A stretch of 64,000 nt of DNA, taken from NCBI GenBank assembly GCA_021841935.1, contig JAKCDL010000001.1, positions 319,679-383,678 on the forward strand. The letters run 5' to 3'. The notes below the pieces were generated by a model that did no database searches, was not told the origin of the DNA, and was given only the letters and a program-made list of their open reading frames with translations. Shown in pieces: positions 44,282 through 52,383 of this stretch (positions are counted from its first letter, which is position 1; the number at the start of each line of letters is the position of its first letter). The translations under genes and the position numbers were made by a program. Source of the DNA: Actinomycetes bacterium (GTDB lineage: Bacteria > Actinomycetota > Acidimicrobiia > Acidimicrobiales > Acidimicrobiaceae).

Positions 44282-44318
44282 ATCCCCTCCGCCAAACTTT
44301 TCCTTGAGCGAAGGGGAT
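44282..44318 (-). terminator. intrinsic terminator after epimerase gene
   Basis: ATCCCCT-C-CGC pairs with GCG-A-AGGGGAT around a 15-nt loop (one mismatch). On the minus strand TTATTTGTTAAT follows, a weak U-rich tail. It lies 16 nt past the epimerase stop. Confidence 0.55.
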
Positions 44319-44334
44319 CGTTTTCGACATGTCT

Positions 44335-44748
44335 CTAGTGAGAAGAGTCGCTCTCTTCTACCAGCTCAATGAGTGTTCCAAATGCACCTTTGGGATGGAC
44401 GAAGGCAACAGTAGTACCCCGAGAACCTGGGCGCGGCTTCGTGTCAATTGTCGCATATCCTCGTGATGCGACTGCCTCAAGTGCTTCGGCGCAAGAGGCG
44501 ACCCTATATCCCACGTGATGAAGGCCCTCACCCTTCTTGGCTAGGTACTTAGCCACCGGAGAGTCATCGGTCACGGGTGATAGAAGCTGAATGTATGAAT
44601 CTGCAACCTTTATCAGTGCTTCAGCCACACCATCACTCTCTATCACCTCTTCGTGTTCGACCGTTGCACCGAAGACCTCGAGGTAATACTTCTTAGCTGC
44701 CTCGAGGTCGTTGACTGCTATCGCTACGTGATCGATCTCTGTGAACAT
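44335..44748 (-). CDS. mce: methylmalonyl-/ethylmalonyl-CoA epimerase
   Basis: Glyoxalase/VOC-fold enzyme of 137 residues. DHVAIAVNDLEAAKKYY begins the first module and carries a metal His; EGLHHVGYRV carries the next His, and GTLIELVE the metal Glu. It interconverts (2R) and (2S) methylmalonyl-CoA or ethylmalonyl-CoA. AAGGG lies 6 nt before ATG 44748. Immediately downstream of the crotonyl-CoA carboxylase/reductase gene, which makes ethylmalonyl-CoA, so both substrates are probable in vivo. Confidence 0.92.
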   Translation of the reverse strand: MFTEIDHVAIAVNDLEAAKKYYLEVFGATVEHEEVIESDGVAEALIKVADSYIQLLSPVTDDSPVAKYLAKKGEGLHHVGYRVASCAEALEAVASRGYATIDTKPRPGSRGTTVAFVHPKGAFGTLIELVEESDSSH

Positions 44749-44760
44749 ATAGACCCTTCG

Positions 44761-46095
44761 CTATCTTCTAAATCTATTTATATTGTCTTCGCCGACTTTT
44801 TGTCGAAGAGCGCCATCGGTAATGCCAAGACCCTCTTCATCTGCGAGGCAAAGAACACCGATCTTGCCTTCGTGTTGATTGTGATGGACCGAGTAACATG
44901 CCTCACCAATCTCTTCTAGGCCGTAGGATTTCGAAAGAATTGGGTGAATCATACCCTTGTCGATGAGGCGATTTGCCTCATATGCTTCACGGTAGTTAGC
45001 AAAGTGAGAACTCTTGATACTCTTGAGTTTCATCCAGAGGTGACGGTTATCGTACTCAATCATGTAGCCACTGGTAGCAGCACACGTCATGATAAGTCCG
45101 CCCTTCTTAGCGACGTAGACAGAGGCACCCATAGTTGATCGGCCCGGATGCTCAAAGACAATATCTGGATCTTCGCCAACTAAGGAACGGATATCCGACC
45201 CAAAGCGTCGCCACTCCGACTCATCTTGAGTGTGTTCATCCTTCCAGAACCGATAACCTTTCTCGCTGCGATCGATAACCGCTTCACACCCCATATCTTT
45301 CAAAAGTTTGACCTTATCGGGCGACGATACAACCCCGACTGGAATCCCACCACCGTTAAGGACATATTGGACGGCGTAACCTCCGATTCCTCCGGTAGCT
45401 CCCCAGATCAAAACCACGTCGCCCTGCTTCATCGCTGCACCATTTTTAGATACAAGCATTCGATAGCTAGTCGAGTTGCATAGAGCATTTACCGCGGCCT
45501 CCTCCCAGGAGAGGTGAGCAGGCTTTGGCATCAACTGATTTGCTCTAACAACAGCAAGATCAGCAAGGCCACCGAAGTTGGTCTCAAACCCCCAAATTCT
45601 CTGGTTTGCAGCCAACATCGAGTCATCGTGAGCCGAAGGATCTTGGTCATCCACGTAGTTGCAGTGAATCGTTACGCTATCGCCAGACTTCCAATTCCGA
45701 ACAGAAGAGCCAACTCTGATAATGACCCCTGATGCGTCTGATCCAATTACGTGGTAGTCCTGGTTGTGGCGACGGTCCCACAGAGATCCAGACTTACCCA
45801 ATCGATTGAGAAACCCAAAGGTAGATACTGGCTCAAAGATCGACGACCACACAGTGTTGAAATTTATCGAAGAGGCCATAACGGCGATCATCACTTCATC
45901 GGGTGCCAATTCAGGAGTTGGAACCTCTCCGACCTTGAGACTCTTACGTGGATCCTTTTCCTTGCTAGGCATATTCGCGAACATATCAGTATCTTCACGA
46001 CGCAAATACGCTGCTCGGTATGTCTTAGGCAATGGAATAGCCTCTAGAGCTTCGCCCGACGCCCCCGCCCTAATTGCATCAGCAAACTCTCTCAT
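44761..46095 (-). CDS. ccrA: crotonyl-CoA carboxylase/reductase
   Basis: Medium-chain reductase that adds CO2 to crotonyl-CoA with NADPH to give ethylmalonyl-CoA. Motifs: ASSINFNTVWSSIFEPVSTF, RRHNQDYHVIGSDASGV, WGFETNFGGLADL, cofactor site WGATGGIGGYAVQ, and HPGRSTMGASVYVAKKGG. Length 444 is typical of Ccr. ATG 46095 has GGAGGGG upstream. First gene of a ccrA-mce operon, divergent from the thiolase gene. It is the hallmark enzyme of the ethylmalonyl-CoA pathway, also used to supply polyketide extender units; no polyketide synthase is in the window. Confidence 0.95.
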   Translation of the reverse strand: MREFADAIRAGASGEALEAIPLPKTYRAAYLRREDTDMFANMPSKEKDPRKSLKVGEVPTPELAPDEVMIAVMASSINFNTVWSSIFEPVSTFGFLNRLGKSGSLWDRRHNQDYHVIGSDASGVIIRVGSSVRNWKSGDSVTIHCNYVDDQDPSAHDDSMLAANQRIWGFETNFGGLADLAVVRANQLMPKPAHLSWEEAAVNALCNSTSYRMLVSKNGAAMKQGDVVLIWGATGGIGGYAVQYVLNGGGIPVGVVSSPDKVKLLKDMGCEAVIDRSEKGYRFWKDEHTQDESEWRRFGSDIRSLVGEDPDIVFEHPGRSTMGASVYVAKKGGLIMTCAATSGYMIEYDNRHLWMKLKSIKSSHFANYREAYEANRLIDKGMIHPILSKSYGLEEIGEACYSVHHNQHEGKIGVLCLADEEGLGITDGALRQKVGEDNINRFRR

Positions 46096-46317
46096 CTATT
46101 TAGCCCCTCCAAATAAAATAAAAATTCATGTAGCTTCAGCTACTAAAACCAAATGTGCAGTTGATAATTTTTTATCAGCAGCTAATTTCGTTCTAATTCA
46201 AACTACAGACTCGGCTCTCCCTTAGGTCGAAGATACACCATTGAAAGTTACCGACATATTGTGAATGTCGTCACTTAATGAACGTAGGCAATTTTTACTC
46301 TACTTTTAACACAAATC

Positions 46318-46336
46318 GTTATCATTATTAGATAAC
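46318..46336. promoter_or_regulatory. candidate operator in ccrA/thiolase divergent region
   Basis: GTTATC (46318-46323), 7-nt AT-rich spacer, GATAAC (46331-46336). The 19-bp symmetric site lies 42 nt before the thiolase ATG in a 282-nt divergent promoter region, fitting a TetR/GntR-type repressor of both directions. The regulator is not in the window. Confidence 0.4.
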
Positions 46337-46377
46337 TGCAATAGCTAGCCAAATGTATTGAGTATCAAGGAGAAACA

Positions 46378-47565
46378 ATGGCAAGATCCTACCTAGTGGC
46401 GGGTGCTCGTACCCCAATCGGAAAATTCCAGGGAGCATTTTCGTCACTTTCAGGAGTCGACTTGGGTGGTTTTGCCATCAAAGAAGCTCTTGGTCGCGCA
46501 GGTGTCGCAGGCGAGGAAGTCGACTACGTCTTCATGGGTCAAGTTTTACAGGCCGGTCAAGGTCAAATTACTGCCCGCCAAGCCGCCGTTAAGGGTGGCA
46601 TACCTATGTCCATTCCGTCAACGACGATCAATAAAGTCTGCCTCTCTGGCCTCAACGCCATCTACCTTGCTGATCTTTTGATTCAGGCCGGTGAAGCAAG
46701 CGTCGTTGTCGCAGGTGGTATGGAGTCGATGACAAATGCACCATATGTTATGCCAGGTGTCAGAAGTGGACTTCGCATTGGCGATGCCAAGATGATTGAC
46801 ACAATGATGTATGACGGACTATTCTGCGCCTTCGACAACTGTGCGATGGGCCTTGGAACCGAACGCTATGCCGCGAACTACCCTAAAATTACCAGAGGTC
46901 GCCAGGACGAGATTTCGGCCGCATCTCACGAGAGGGCTGCTCGTGCTACCAAAGACGGACTTTTTCAACAAGAGATTGCGCCTATCTCTATTCCCCAAAG
47001 AAAAGGTGACGCACTGACCATCACCGAAGATGAGGGAATTCGCGCGGAAACAACCGTCGAGAGTCTTGGTAAGCTTCGTCCAGCCTTCAGCAGCGATGGA
47101 ACCATAACTGCAGGCAATGCCTCTCAAATCAGTGATGGTGCGTGTGCGTTGATAGTAATGTCAGAGGCGGAAGTTGAGCGACGAGGAGTTACGCCTCTTG
47201 GCCAGATCGTCTCCTACGGACAAGTGGCTGGACCTGACGCTTCGCTCATTACTCAACCATCGAGAGCCATAATGAGCGCACTTGCCAAGGTCAACCTATC
47301 AGTCAATGACCTTTCAATCCTTGAAATAAATGAAGCGTTCGCCGCAGTAGCAGCCGGGTCCATCGACGATCTTGGAGTCTCGGAAGAGATCGTAAACGTC
47401 AACGGTGGCGCTATCGCACTCGGCCATCCAATTGGAGCTAGCGGTGCCCGACTAGCTCTTACTGCTCTATATGAACTCTCCCGTCGTGGCGGAGGATATG
47501 CAGCAGCAGCCCTGTGCGGCGGTGGTGGACAGGGTGATGCCATGATAATCAAGTCGATTTCATAA
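46378..47565 (+). CDS. phaA: acetyl-CoA acetyltransferase (thiolase)
   Basis: Condenses two acetyl-CoA to acetoacetyl-CoA. Acylated Cys C88 in [31 protein letters not shown], and the terminal [10 protein letters not shown] supply the active-site His and second Cys. Length 395 matches biosynthetic thiolases. AAGGAG lies 6 nt before ATG 46378. Divergent from ccrA, and with hbd at 23 kb it starts the ethylmalonyl-CoA route; polyhydroxybutyrate synthesis is possible but no PHA synthase is seen. Confidence 0.93.
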   Translation: MARSYLVAGARTPIGKFQGAFSSLSGVDLGGFAIKEALGRAGVAGEEVDYVFMGQVLQAGQGQITARQAAVKGGIPMSIPSTTINKVCLSGLNAIYLADLLIQAGEASVVVAGGMESMTNAPYVMPGVRSGLRIGDAKMIDTMMYDGLFCAFDNCAMGLGTERYAANYPKITRGRQDEISAASHERAARATKDGLFQQEIAPISIPQRKGDALTITEDEGIRAETTVESLGKLRPAFSSDGTITAGNASQISDGACALIVMSEAEVERRGVTPLGQIVSYGQVAGPDASLITQPSRAIMSALAKVNLSVNDLSILEINEAFAAVAAGSIDDLGVSEEIVNVNGGAIALGHPIGASGARLALTALYELSRRGGGYAAAALCGGGGQGDAMIIKSIS

Positions 47566-47656
47566 ACACCGAAAATTTGGCGCCAAAGAGAAGCGGAGTC
47601 TTTATTTAGTAGCGAGTCACGAGAAGAGAGCACTGCCCACAAGTAGAATCGAATCC

Positions 47657-49498
47657 GTGACCACAACTAATGACTACGCTTCTCTATATCGTCGCTTCCG
47701 ACCACAACGCTTCAGTGAAGTCTTAGGACAAGATCATGTCACAAATGCACTTCGTAACGCTGTAAAAAATGGACGCGTTGGCCACGCATACCTCTTTTCG
47801 GGGCCGAGAGGAACTGGAAAGACGTCTTCGGCAAGGATCTTGGCAAAAGCTCTGAATTGCACCAATCGAATAGACGGTGAACCATGCTGCGAGTGTTCCT
47901 CTTGCATCGCTATCACTGAGGGACGATCGATGGACGTCATCGAAGTCGATGCAGCATCGAACAGCGGCGTAGATGCCATAAAAAATCTCATCGCCCTTGC
48001 GCCAGTTGGAACCGTTGGAGAATGGAAGGTCTACATCCTCGACGAAGTTCACATGCTCACGACTGCGGCATCCAATGCCCTTCTGAAGACCTTAGAGGAA
48101 CCTCCCTCTCATGTAATTTTCGTCCTAGCGACAACGGATCCACAGAAGGTTCTCCCAACGATCGCGTCACGAGCTCAGTCTTTTGAGTTCCGCCTACTTG
48201 ACACAGATACACTCGAAGAACTCGTAAAGAGCGTCCTCAGCCGAGCCGAACTTGAAATTGGTACAGACGGCGTGGGCTGGGTAATCAAAAAAGGTAGGGG
48301 TTCAGCGAGAGATACTCTCTCATTTCTCGATCAGGTAGTAGCGCTCGGGGAGATCGACGATTCAGTTCGCGGAATTGAGGAGATCTTCGCCGCGATTGTT
48401 GAATCAGATGCCACCAAGGTCCTACAAGGGGTGGATTTCGCCTCAAAAAAGGGGCTCGAGCCAGCTCGCATAGTCGCCGAACTTTCATCATTGGCGCGAG
48501 AATCATTCATTGATTCACTTTCACCGAACTATGCCAAGGCAAATTTACCGACGAGGCGCATCGTAAGAATAATTGAAACACTAGGTGAAGCTTCAACGAA
48601 GTTTCGAGACAATCTCGATCCACGCGGGATCCTAGAGGCAACTTTAATCAAGTTGGCCCTCCGTCCAAGTGGTCTAGAAAAGGAGGTTGAGGAGTTCATA
48701 GTGGCGGAGGTGAATCGTGCAATCAACTTCGTGATCAAGGAGTACCTTCCACAACTCGTCGACAAAAGACAAGGCGATGGAAGTCGCGAAAACGCATCGT
48801 CGATCAACCCTACCGCGCCAAGCGGGGGCACATATGCTCCATCTAGTGAAGCAGAGGGGCCAACCTCGACTGCCGCAAACATCGCTGCGGTCCGGAACAA
48901 TTTACAAAATGCCCCTATAAGAAAGCCACCGGAACCCTCTCTTTCCGGAAGGTTAGGTGGAGCACCTCCAAATTCAACACCCACGTCTCGCCTCCAAGTT
49001 CCACAGGAGACCAAAAAATCAACTACAGCATCCAAAGCTGAACCCGAAGCAAGCACCAAAGCCAAAAGTGCAGGAAGGGTTCAAGGTTTAGAGGAAGTTT
49101 CACCTCCTCAGGCAAGTTTTAGCAGACCATACATTCCCGGGATGATCAGAAAAGAGTGGCGTGCAATTGTTGCTTCGTTGAAGTTTCCGCGATTTGAAAT
49201 AACAGTTCTCGAAGATGCAACGATTAACGAAGTTGGAGATCGTCTCGAGGTAGCGTCGAGCAACTCTCTTTTGAAAGACCGAATCGAGGCAAAACTTCCT
49301 GAACTGTCCGCGGAGATTAATCGTCGCTTTCCAAATTGGAATGGCTACGTTTCGCTAGTTCAACTCACAGAACAAAACCCCAGCGAAGACGATGATCCCG
49401 TCTACGAATTAGGCGAAGAGCTAGATCGTAGAACAATCCAGCGCCAAATCTTAAACGTATTTCCAAACGCTACCTTCAGCACGATCGAAAAGGCATAA
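47657..49498 (+). CDS. dnaX: DNA polymerase III subunits gamma/tau
   Basis: Clamp-loader ATPase. [20 protein letters not shown] starts the AAA+ domain; Walker A GPRGTGKT (about 49-56), zinc-finger cysteines in [18 protein letters not shown], Walker [10 protein letters not shown], and the sensor region [17 protein letters not shown] Pro/Ser/Thr-rich linker (about 375-480) leads to the tau-type C-terminal domain. GTG 47657 starts it without a visible ribosome binding site. An A-AAA-AAG heptamer occurs in frame at codons 263-265 (listed apart). recR follows 10 nt downstream. Confidence 0.95.
   Translation: MTTTNDYASLYRRFRPQRFSEVLGQDHVTNALRNAVKNGRVGHAYLFSGPRGTGKTSSARILAKALNCTNRIDGEPCCECSSCIAITEGRSMDVIEVDAASNSGVDAIKNLIALAPVGTVGEWKVYILDEVHMLTTAASNALLKTLEEPPSHVIFVLATTDPQKVLPTIASRAQSFEFRLLDTDTLEELVKSVLSRAELEIGTDGVGWVIKKGRGSARDTLSFLDQVVALGEIDDSVRGIEEIFAAIVESDATKVLQGVDFASKKGLEPARIVAELSSLARESFIDSLSPNYAKANLPTRRIVRIIETLGEASTKFRDNLDPRGILEATLIKLALRPSGLEKEVEEFIVAEVNRAINFVIKEYLPQLVDKRQGDGSRENASSINPTAPSGGTYAPSSEAEGPTSTAANIAAVRNNLQNAPIRKPPEPSLSGRLGGAPPNSTPTSRLQVPQETKKSTTASKAEPEASTKAKSAGRVQGLEEVSPPQASFSRPYIPGMIRKEWRAIVASLKFPRFEITVLEDATINEVGDRLEVASSNSLLKDRIEAKLPELSAEINRRFPNWNGYVSLVQLTEQNPSEDDDPVYELGEELDRRTIQRQILNVFPNATFSTIEKA
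48445..48451 (+). other. A-AAA-AAG heptamer in dnaX, possible -1 slip site
   Basis: TCA AAA AAG places the heptamer in the frame required for -1 slippage, as in E. coli dnaX. A purine-rich AAGGGGTGG lies about 13 nt upstream. A slip would reach TGA at 48511 after 20 codons, giving about 285 residues, well short of the usual gamma end, so it may be chance. Confidence 0.25.
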
Positions 49499-49508
49499 GG
49501 GCTAGACG

Positions 49509-50108
49509 ATGATTTACACGAAGTCGATGCAGGGTCTTATCGATGAGTTTTCCAAGCTTCCAGGCATTGGTCCGAAATCTGCCCAACGAATTGCATTTTA
49601 CCTCCTAAAGAGTGATGCCCTAGATAGCGAACGACTCGCCAACGCAATCGTTGAGAGCAGGAGAGCGACCAAGTGGTGCACCACCTGCTACAACTTGAGC
49701 GAAGAAGACACATGCTCAATTTGTGCATCAGAGCAACGAGACCGCGGTCTCATTTGTGTTGTCGAAGAACCTCGCGACGTTATCGCCATTGAGCGAACTC
49801 GTGAATTCAATGGCCTTTACCACGTCCTTCAAGGTGCCCTTAACCCAATTGAAGGCATAGGTCCCGATAAAATTCGCATTAAGGAGTTACTCGAGCGCCT
49901 CTCATCGTCGTCGATAAGTGAAGTCATCATCTGTACCAACCCAAACATAGAGGGGGAGGCTACGGCTATGTTTATAGCAAGAACGCTCACGCCCCTTGGA
50001 GTAAAGGTAAGCCGCCTAGCTAGTGGTGTCCCTGTTGGAGGTGACCTCGAATACGCCGACGAGCTAACTCTAGGCCGTGCCATCGAAGGTCGAAGATCTA
50101 TTAGCTAA
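49509..50108 (+). CDS. recR: recombination mediator protein RecR
   Basis: Helps RecF/RecO load RecA at gaps. SKLPGIGPKSAQRIAFYLL is the helix-hairpin-helix, C57/C60/C69/C72-type zinc finger in WCTTCYNLSEEDTCSIC, Toprim motif CVVEEPRDVIAIE, and GVPVGGDLEYADELTLGRA at the end. Length 199 is standard. AAGGG lies 7 nt before ATG 49509. The ybaB gene often found between dnaX and recR is absent. Confidence 0.95.
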   Translation: MIYTKSMQGLIDEFSKLPGIGPKSAQRIAFYLLKSDALDSERLANAIVESRRATKWCTTCYNLSEEDTCSICASEQRDRGLICVVEEPRDVIAIERTREFNGLYHVLQGALNPIEGIGPDKIRIKELLERLSSSSISEVIICTNPNIEGEATAMFIARTLTPLGVKVSRLASGVPVGGDLEYADELTLGRAIEGRRSIS

Positions 50109-50131
50109 TTAGAGTCGATTCTTTCGACCTT
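50086..50131. terminator. possible terminator spanning the recR stop
   Basis: AAGGTCGAA (50086-50094) pairs with TTCGACCTT (50123-50131); the loop contains the small palindrome ATTAGCTAAT. It sits in the convergent gap to the MBL gene. The long loop and the missing U-tract keep this tentative. Confidence 0.35.
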
Positions 50132-50159
50132 TGACTAGTTGATAAAATGCAAATTCGGT

Positions 50160-51086
50160 TCAATGATGGTGAAGATCGGCGGTCCTACCACCGCGTTCCA
50201 ACCAAAGACCAAGGCCAGCTGCGTTAGAGTGGATACCATTCAAAGTGTCAAAGCGCTCGATCGCCTCTGCACTAACCGATGAGTCGGCCTCGCCGAATTG
50301 CCCATACAGTGCGTCTTCGATGGATCGCCCCTCCGAAAAAGCACTCTCAGCGATACTAGCCCAAGTAATCAAAGACTCTTTTGCCTCATCGAGAAGCTCG
50401 TCGGAATTATCAAAGATGCCATAGTGAGCAAATCCAAGCTTCAGGGGTCTTCTACTTCTAAATTTTTCAAGTGAATTGATGGCGGCGGCCAAATCAAAGT
50501 CAGCAGGAGGTGTAGCCGGACGCAACATTCTCACCTCTGGAAGCAGCACTCCCGCCGCATCGCCAGTAAAGACTATTCCTGATTGCGGATCAAAAAAGCC
50601 AAGGTGGTGCTTAGCGTGGCCTGGAGAATCAATCACCTCTAGAGACCTCGACGGTCCAATCTCAATCTTCTCACCATCTTCTACGACGACGATTCGAGCG
50701 GCGTCCGTGGGAGAGAGTCGACCGTATAGGGAATCGAGCTTCTCGCCGTAGACCATTTCGGCACTTGCAACAAGTCGTGACGGATCGGCTAGGTGCCTAG
50801 CTCCACGGGAGTGAACAAAGACTTTTGCATTTGGGAAAGCTGATGCAACATCTCCAACACCACCAGCATGATCTAGGTGGATGTGGGTCAATGCTATTCC
50901 GTAAAGATCACTAGGACCGACTCCAAGTAGAGCAAGCTCATCTAGAACTGTCTGTACTGAACTTTGAGAACCAACCTCGATTAGCACGGGCTTATCACCT
51001 GTAATTAGGTAACCAGAGGTTATGTGCTCCCAACCGCCTAATTTGGTATCAACTTCTACTACGCCATCGCTTACAATTCGACTCAT
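50160..51086 (-). CDS. MBL-fold metallo-hydrolase
   Basis: About 308 residues. Metal motif HIHLDHAGG (T-H-x-H-x-D-H), further metal ligands in VFVHSRGARHL and IDSPGHAKHHLGFF, and VFTGDAAGV. ATG 51086 (MSRIVSDG) is preferred over the in-frame start at 51143 because the family begins at this point and G-rich sequence precedes it. Close to glyoxalase-II-like and lactonase-like groups; the C-terminal helical extension (about 215-308) is of the type seen in actinobacterial homologues. Substrate unknown. Confidence 0.85.
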   Translation of the reverse strand: MSRIVSDGVVEVDTKLGGWEHITSGYLITGDKPVLIEVGSQSSVQTVLDELALLGVGPSDLYGIALTHIHLDHAGGVGDVASAFPNAKVFVHSRGARHLADPSRLVASAEMVYGEKLDSLYGRLSPTDAARIVVVEDGEKIEIGPSRSLEVIDSPGHAKHHLGFFDPQSGIVFTGDAAGVLLPEVRMLRPATPPADFDLAAAINSLEKFRSRRPLKLGFAHYGIFDNSDELLDEAKESLITWASIAESAFSEGRSIEDALYGQFGEADSSVSAEAIERFDTLNGIHSNAAGLGLWLERGGRTADLHHH

Positions 51087-51229
51087 GACCCCAACGTTAC
51101 AGCAATACAACGAATTTCGCTGATCCAAATTCGCAAAAGGCAAAGCTAGCTCGGCTTCCCAACTGATTAAACCACTTCAAGGGCTACCTTCTGACAAATC
51201 TCGATCGTCAAAGTAGAATTTATCCGACC

Positions 51230-52288
51230 ATGATTCCAGCAAATTTCAGCGCACCCGCAAACCGACTTTTACGACATACAATTTCACTTCTAGCCTCTAT
51301 TGCCTTTGCGTTATATTCAATTTCAATTGCCAGTCCCACAAAGTACCTCTATGGTTGGAATCTCACCTCGAAGAAGATGCCACTTGCAGCAGCACCAAGT
51401 GTCCCGATCTACCATCGGCTCGCACTCTGGAATGCGCACGGTATTACGCTGAAGAACTTTCCGCAAATATGGTTTTCACCCATGAATCTCTCGCCGATGA
51501 TCCCAGGTGCCGACCCAACCGAAGGCGTCTGGTCTCCAATTGGAACAAATGCAGGACCAGGCTTTGCGACATTTGAAACATTCGTTACTCCATACGCTGG
51601 GGGTCCTAAGGTGTCGGTAGCATGGATAAACCAGGACTATGCACAGGTGCAGATGTTCGCAGGAACATCTCAACCTGGCGGATCTTGGCCCTACGAGGGG
51701 TCGATTCCACAATCACTTTGGCCAAAGTTGATCGGCGCATTTGAAGGAGGATTCATCTTCAACCAATCCAACGGTGGTTGGTATGCAGACGGCAGATATG
51801 GACTTCCATTAGTCCAAGGGGCTGCATCGATTGTGTCGTACTCAAACGGAACCGTTGATATCGGCGCCTGGGGGAGCGAAGTATCAATGACTCCCTCCGT
51901 GACCGGCGTTCGACAAAATCTAATTCCTCTGGTTGACAATGGTCGAGTCGTAGCCGCAGCAAATCAAAATCCTCTCGTAACGTGGGGCTTTTCACTTGGA
52001 AACATACTGAATACCTGGCGGAGTGGGCTCGGGATCACTGCTTCAGGTGCCCTAATTTATGTTGGCGGACCCGGTCTGTCCCCTGCAGAACTCGGTGCAG
52101 TTCTTGTTTGGGCTGGCGCTATCAGGGGTATGCAATTGGATATGAATCCGTACTGGGTAAATTACATCCAATATACCTATGGTCAAAATGGTCTACAAGG
52201 TAGCGACCTTCTCCCTAATATGAATCTCGGACCATCGCATTATTTGAATGGCTTTTGGAGAGACTTCCTGGCAGTACTCCTAAAGTAA
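51230..52288 (+). CDS. secreted phosphodiester glycosidase-like (NAGPA/DUF2233) protein
   Basis: 352 residues with an N-terminal signal or anchor helix (about 15-35). The domain from about 120 has the family pattern: FEGGFIFNQSNGGWYADGR, AASIVSYSNGTVDIGAWG, a late ITASGALIYVGGPGLSPAELG, and MQLDMNPYWV where the family has a conserved LDGG-type Asp. NAGPA removes GlcNAc from phosphodiesters; bacterial members act on envelope polymers. The exact substrate and whether the altered LDM(N) motif is active are unknown. Confidence 0.72.
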   Translation: MIPANFSAPANRLLRHTISLLASIAFALYSISIASPTKYLYGWNLTSKKMPLAAAPSVPIYHRLALWNAHGITLKNFPQIWFSPMNLSPMIPGADPTEGVWSPIGTNAGPGFATFETFVTPYAGGPKVSVAWINQDYAQVQMFAGTSQPGGSWPYEGSIPQSLWPKLIGAFEGGFIFNQSNGGWYADGRYGLPLVQGAASIVSYSNGTVDIGAWGSEVSMTPSVTGVRQNLIPLVDNGRVVAAANQNPLVTWGFSLGNILNTWRSGLGITASGALIYVGGPGLSPAELGAVLVWAGAIRGMQLDMNPYWVNYIQYTYGQNGLQGSDLLPNMNLGPSHYLNGFWRDFLAVLLK

Positions 52289-52383
52289 AGACCTTCACCC
52301 TCCGTGAAAATTTTTAAACTATTTGAATCGACTAAAGTCGAAAAGTTCCATTAGTATTCATAGCGTCGCTCGTATAACAAGCA

